This document shows, piece after piece, positions 16,413 to 19,932 of a stretch of DNA of 19,932 bases (position 1 is its first letter; the number at the start of each line of letters is the position of its first letter). The stretch is from positions 1 through 19,932 of the forward strand of contig JAGYMR010000027.1 of assembly GCA_018400515.1 (NCBI GenBank), in the 5' to 3' direction. The stretch is from Tangfeifania sp. (lineage in GTDB: Bacteria; Bacteroidota; Bacteroidia; Bacteroidales; Prolixibacteraceae). A model generated the notes under the pieces. The model was not told the DNA's origin. It ran no database searches and was given only the letters and a program-made list of their open reading frames with translations. The position numbers and the translations under genes were made by a program.

Positions 16413-18140
16413 TTAATCTTTTTTCCTTCCCTGGTAAATATGATCATCATGACCGATATAATCCCCCGCAAAGATATCCTCATTGCTCTGTTTCTGACTG
16501 GCAGTCTCATAAGTTTTCAGTCCGCCGGAAAGGTTATAAACCTCCTTAAATCCCCTTTGCATTAAAATCCGGCAGGCCACATGTGCCCTCAGGCCAACCC
16601 CGCAAAAGACAATGAGTCTTTTATCCCGTGGGATTTCATCCAAATGCTCCCTTAATTCATCAAGAGGGATATTCACGGCCCCATCAATCGATCCCAACTG
16701 GAACTCTTCGGGAGTTCTGATATCCAGAAGGAAGGTGTTTTCGGTTGATTCCTCAGCGATCGCACGCCAGGAAACCACTTCGGTTGTTCCGTCAAGAATA
16801 TTTTCAGCCACCATCCCGGCAATATTCACCGGATCCTTTGCAGATGCATAAGGCGGTGCATAGGCATGCTCAATATCGGCCAGGTCATACACCGTAGCCT
16901 TTTTCTGAATAGCAGAGGAGAAGAGATCAATCCTTTTGTCAACACCGCTGAAGCCCACGATTTGTGCTCCCAACAGGCAACCGGTATCGGGAGCGAAAGA
17001 GATCTTTACCGACATGGGCTTAGCACCCGGATAATATCCGGCATGTGAAGTGGCGTGTGTAATGGAATCAATATGGGGAATATTCAGTTTCCCCAGCAAT
17101 TTCCCGGAGAGACCTGCCGAGGCAACAGTAACATCAAAGACCTTGGCTATGGCGGTATTGATAGATCCCTTGTATTTTTTCCGGTTTCCCCGGACCAGGT
17201 TGTCTGCCAGAATCCTTCCCTGCTTATTGGCCGGTCCTGCAAGATAGGTGATCATCCGCTGTCCGATGACCGGATTTTCAAATTCAATGGCATCGCCAAG
17301 GGCATAAATATGCTCATCGGAGGTTTGAAGGTATTCATTAACGACAATTCCCCCGTTTTTCCCAATCTCAAGACCGGCTTCGCCTGCCAGTTGACTGTCA
17401 GGCTTTACCCCGATGGATAACACGACCATATTTGTTTCAATGGTCCTGGATGAATCCAGTTTTACCTGAATGTATCCGTCCTTTTCTGTAAAGGCAGATA
17501 CAGCCGTATTCAGATAAAACTCAACGTTTTTCGTTTTCAGATGCTGGTGCACAAGGGCAGCCATTGAGTAATCCAGGGGCGTCATCACCTGTTCCGCCAT
17601 TTCTACAATGGTAACCTTGAGTCCGCATTCGTGAAGGTTTTCCGCCATTTCCAGGCCAATAAATCCGGCTCCGACAACCACCGCATGACGCGGGTTCGTC
17701 TCCTCAATATACCGTTTTATCTTATCGGTATCCGGAACATTCCTGAGGGTGAAGATTCCCTCCTGCCCGATTCCCGGTAGGGGCGGCTTTACAGGTTCTG
17801 CCCCGGGTGACAATACAAGCTTGTCATAAGGCTCGGCGTAGGGTTCACCGGTGCGCAGGTCTTTTACGGTAATTTCTTTCCGCTCCCTGTTAATGGAAAT
17901 AACCTCCGACAAGTTCCGGACCTCCAGATTGAATCGGGCTCCAAAAGTCTGCGGTGTCTGAACAAATAAATTGTCCCGTTCAGAAATCGTACCCCCGATA
18001 TAATAAGGCAAGCCGCAATTGGCATAGGAAATATAGGCTCCCCGTTCAAACAGAATGATCTCACTTGCTTCATCCAAACGGCGAAGCCGCGCAGCAGTGG
18101 TAGCTCCACCAGCCACTCCCCCTACAATCAGATACTTCAT
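16413..18140 (-). CDS. CoA-disulfide reductase-like FAD/NAD(P)H oxidoreductase with C-terminal rhodanese domain
   Basis: The 575 aa product begins with an FAD fold (YLIVGGVAGGATTAARLRR) and the single active-site Cys42 in SYANCGLPYYIGG. This is the hallmark of the CoA-disulfide reductase/NADH oxidase/polysulfide reductase class. A second nucleotide fold follows (VVVGAGFIGLEMAENL), then IYALGDAIE, and the dimer domain with SHAGYYPGAKPM and HAYAPPYASAKDPVN; those tyrosines are conserved in CoA-disulfide reductases. From about residue 465 a rhodanese domain appears (FLLDIRTPEEFQLGSIDGAVNIP), with catalytic Cys513 in the loop CGVGLR. Known fusions reduce CoA disulfide, CoA persulfide or polysulfide with NAD(P)H, so a role in thiol/sulfane-sulfur balance is likely; the true substrate is inference. 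About 30 residues of His/Asp-rich tail follow. The ATG is unambiguous; only a weak -7 box (TAATTTTC, 18171-18164) is seen upstream. Confidence 0.9.
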   Translation of the reverse strand: MKYLIVGGVAGGATTAARLRRLDEASEIILFERGAYISYANCGLPYYIGGTISERDNLFVQTPQTFGARFNLEVRNLSEVISINRERKEITVKDLRTGEPYAEPYDKLVLSPGAEPVKPPLPGIGQEGIFTLRNVPDTDKIKRYIEETNPRHAVVVGAGFIGLEMAENLHECGLKVTIVEMAEQVMTPLDYSMAALVHQHLKTKNVEFYLNTAVSAFTEKDGYIQVKLDSSRTIETNMVVLSIGVKPDSQLAGEAGLEIGKNGGIVVNEYLQTSDEHIYALGDAIEFENPVIGQRMITYLAGPANKQGRILADNLVRGNRKKYKGSINTAIAKVFDVTVASAGLSGKLLGKLNIPHIDSITHATSHAGYYPGAKPMSVKISFAPDTGCLLGAQIVGFSGVDKRIDLFSSAIQKKATVYDLADIEHAYAPPYASAKDPVNIAGMVAENILDGTTEVVSWRAIAEESTENTFLLDIRTPEEFQLGSIDGAVNIPLDELREHLDEIPRDKRLIVFCGVGLRAHVACRILMQRGFKEVYNLSGGLKTYETASQKQSNEDIFAGDYIGHDDHIYQGRKKD

Positions 18141-18373
18141 AAAAACTGTAATTATTTATTATTGAAAATTAAAAACATTCACATTAACATGCCGCCCATC
18201 GCTTGTCCGCATGCCATCGATCCATCCTCCTGCAAAAACAGAAGAACATGCATCAAAGCGGCGACTGCTTTCATTGGATTGATTTCAAATCAAAAATCCC
18301 CTCAAATATAAAAATCATTTCCGCACCGACCATTTTTGAAGCGCCACAAAAAGCACTCAATACCGGTTTTTCA
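18141..18373. other. Intergenic gap between the AmrS and CoA-disulfide reductase genes
   Basis: A 233-base gap. The part next to the reductase ATG is A+T-rich, with one imperfect -7 box on the minus strand (18171-18164) and no matching -33 box. I find no convincing terminator for the AmrS gene and no small gene. Confidence 0.4.
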
Positions 18374-19387
18374 TCAGAGTCCAACACCGGCGATCGCTTT
18401 TCCGCAACGGGGACAATGGCCGTTTTGAATATGATTGGCAGTAGCACCAAACCCCCAGCGTTCAATTAACAAGTGACCGCACTGAGGGCATCTGGTATCC
18501 ATGTCCCCGGGATTGGAGGTATTCCCTATATAAACGTATTCAAGCCCTGCCTCGTGTCCTATTTCTTTTGCCTTCCTTAAAGTTTCCATGGGCGTGGGGG
18601 GCACATCTTTCATTTGATGGGCGGGAAAAAAACGGCTGATATGCCACGGCACTTCCTGCCCCAGCTCATCCGCCACAAAATGGGCCATTGCTTTGATCTC
18701 TCCGGAATCGTCATTGATGCCGGGAATGATCAGACTGGTTACTTCAAGCCAGATATCCATCTGGTTTATCTTCTTCAGAGAATCGAGCACCGGTTGCAAC
18801 CGGGCACCGATAATTCGCCGGTAGGTGTCATCGCGAAAGGCTTTAAGGTCAATATTAACGGCATCAAGCAAGGAATTGAATTGATCGAGCATCTCAGGGG
18901 TCATATAACCATTGGAAACATAAACATTTTTAATGCCTTTCCCCTCGGTCAACCGGGCAATATCAAAGGTATATTCATAAAATATCGTCGGTTCGGTATA
19001 GGTATAAGCAATGCTTTTACACCCTGTTTTTCCCACGCGCTGTAAAATCTCCCGGGGGGAGGCCTCCTCGCCGGCATCAAAAAGTTCCCGTTTCCCGGGT
19101 TGTGCAATCGAATGGTTCTGGCAGAAGCGGCAATGGAAATTACATCCGGCTGTTGCCACCGAAAAAGCTTTCGAACCGGGGAAAAAATGATACAGCGGTT
19201 TTTTTTCGATTGGATCCACGTGTTGCGCAATGGTGCGCCCATAGGCCAGGGTATACAAAACCCCGTCAATATTCTTCCTTACATGACAGATACCCGCTTT
19301 TCCGGAATGTATAACGCAGCGATGTGCACAGAGGTTGCACCGGACGTTATTGTTTTCAAGTTTTTGGTATAAATATGCTTTCTTCAT
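18374..19387 (-). CDS. amrS: AmrS-type radical SAM enzyme (AmmeMemoRadiSam system; pyruvate formate-lyase activase-like)
   Basis: The 337 aa protein has the radical SAM cysteines C82-x3-C86-x2-C89 (GCNFHCRFCQNHSIAQ). An N-terminal cysteine cluster typical of this subfamily precedes it (C17, C20, C24, C34: CNLCAHRC then AGIC). Family segments YGRTIAQHVDPIEKKPLYHFFPG, AYTYTEPTIFYEY, VSNGYM, NIDLKAF and WHISRFFPAHQM follow. A C-terminal zinc-ribbon-like motif has C300, C303, C325 and C328. This is the radical SAM member of the AmmeMemoRadiSam group, usually encoded with Memo and AMMECR1 homologues. Its reaction is poorly characterised; the resemblance to glycyl-radical activases does not prove that function. 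Neither partner gene is in the window. The ATG at 19387 is clear. It is in tandem with the downstream CoA-disulfide reductase gene, but the 233-base gap argues for separate transcription. Confidence 0.9.
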   Translation of the reverse strand: MKKAYLYQKLENNNVRCNLCAHRCVIHSGKAGICHVRKNIDGVLYTLAYGRTIAQHVDPIEKKPLYHFFPGSKAFSVATAGCNFHCRFCQNHSIAQPGKRELFDAGEEASPREILQRVGKTGCKSIAYTYTEPTIFYEYTFDIARLTEGKGIKNVYVSNGYMTPEMLDQFNSLLDAVNIDLKAFRDDTYRRIIGARLQPVLDSLKKINQMDIWLEVTSLIIPGINDDSGEIKAMAHFVADELGQEVPWHISRFFPAHQMKDVPPTPMETLRKAKEIGHEAGLEYVYIGNTSNPGDMDTRCPQCGHLLIERWGFGATANHIQNGHCPRCGKAIAGVGL

Positions 19388-19562
19388 TCAAAAAATATTT
19401 TCGCGGAAAAAATTCTTAGTTCCGTGCATTCCAATGAAACCGGAAAGGATTCCCGGGGAGATCTTCCGGTACTTTTCCTCACAAAAAAACACCGCTCCCG
19501 GAGATCCTGACATTTTTCCTAAATGGCTGTTCCCGGAAGTCCGGAATCAACCTCCCGCTTTT

Positions 19563-19889
19563 CTACATTTTCCCGGGATAAGGGTCCCATACCACCAGGA
19601 TCAAAGCGCCCTTCTCCGATTGAAAGGGACCGTGGTTTTCATGTGCCTTGAAAATCTGATAAGTCCCTTTTTGGTAAACTTTCCCATCACTTGTGTAAGT
19701 ACCCTCAATAATAAAATGCTGCTCTGTGGTCAAATGGGAATGCGGCGCCATGTAAAAATTTTCAGGGAGACGCAACAAAATTGTTTTGGCACCCCCCTCA
19801 TCGCGCAGCACTTTTTTCATGGCCCCCTCGGGATATTCGGCAGCAACTTCCCACCCCGCATCATCGAACAAATTAATTTGTGCTTTCAT
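19563..19889 (-). CDS. Small single-domain cupin protein (ChrR-like cupin)
   Basis: I start it at ATG 19889 rather than at an in-frame TTG 33 bases upstream, because AAAGGGA lies 6-12 bases before the ATG and translation then begins MKAQINLFDDAGW. The result is 108 aa. The cupin metal site is visible: APHSHLTTEQHFIIEGTY supplies two His, a Glu/Gln and a third ligand context (H-x-H-x3-E), and the second motif has KGTYQIFKAHENHGPF with the final His. The fold suits a small metal-binding barrel such as the ChrR cupin domain; enzymatic activity is not assured and the substrate is unknown. A 175-base gap separates it from the AmrS gene on the same strand. Confidence 0.75.
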   Translation of the reverse strand: MKAQINLFDDAGWEVAAEYPEGAMKKVLRDEGGAKTILLRLPENFYMAPHSHLTTEQHFIIEGTYTSDGKVYQKGTYQIFKAHENHGPFQSEKGALILVVWDPYPGKM

Positions 19890-19932
19890 TTTAATCCCTT
19901 TCTTTTTATATAAAGTTAACAAACAAATGCCC

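Noticed and set aside
18614..19045. Plus-strand 143-codon frame
   Set aside because: It is antisense within the AmrS gene, whose radical SAM motifs are unambiguous.
19335..19913. Plus-strand 192-codon frame at the right end
   Set aside because: It is antisense to the cupin gene and the AmrS start; it lacks domain features, and the cupin motifs on the other strand are clear.

Overview
The window reads as chromosomal DNA of a Bacteroidota bacterium, probably a marine or anaerobic member of the Bacteroidales/Marinilabiliales type. Three things point there: the SurA-like isomerase, LptC lipoprotein, TPR protein and FadL-like outer-membrane protein sit in a gene order typical of that phylum; several intergenic gaps carry the Bacteroidota promoter pattern TTTG-N19-21-TAnnTTTG; and most start codons have A-rich leaders rather than strong Shine-Dalgarno sequences. 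The assignment to an order is inference. There are no tRNA or rRNA genes, CRISPR arrays, transposases, phage genes or integrase sites.

Layout. (1) 1-886, minus: 5' part of an RND-efflux periplasmic adaptor, cut by the window edge, with a near-ideal promoter. (2) 1113-7951, plus: a tightly packed run of nadB, nadC, coaX, a FadL-like outer-membrane protein, a TPR protein and lptC, with gaps of 1-33 bases or overlaps. NAD and CoA biosynthesis thus share a probable transcript with envelope genes. (3) 8302-12716, plus: a PpiD/SurA-type peptidyl-prolyl isomerase with its own terminator, then gpmI and a DUF3109 cysteine protein as a two-gene unit with its own promoter. (4) 12830-18140: four redox-related genes: a 2[4Fe-4S] ferredoxin (minus), a Crp/Fnr regulator whose cysteines match the spacing of the FNR iron-sulfur ligands (minus), an iron-sulfur flavin oxidoreductase of the Old Yellow Enzyme/2,4-dienoyl-CoA reductase family (plus, divergent from the regulator) and a CoA-disulfide-reductase-like enzyme fused to rhodanese (minus, convergent). 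(5) 18374-19889, minus: an AmrS-type radical SAM enzyme and a small cupin.

Most of this is well-known core metabolism and envelope biogenesis, and I do not see a clearly novel system. The most promising part is region 4. A putative oxygen- or redox-sensing FNR-like regulator stands head to head with a flavoenzyme whose predicted promoter is overlaid by a perfect 15-base palindrome, next to a ferredoxin and a thiol/sulfur-handling oxidoreductase. Together they could form a small locally controlled redox regulon, but that is inference from layout and motifs only.
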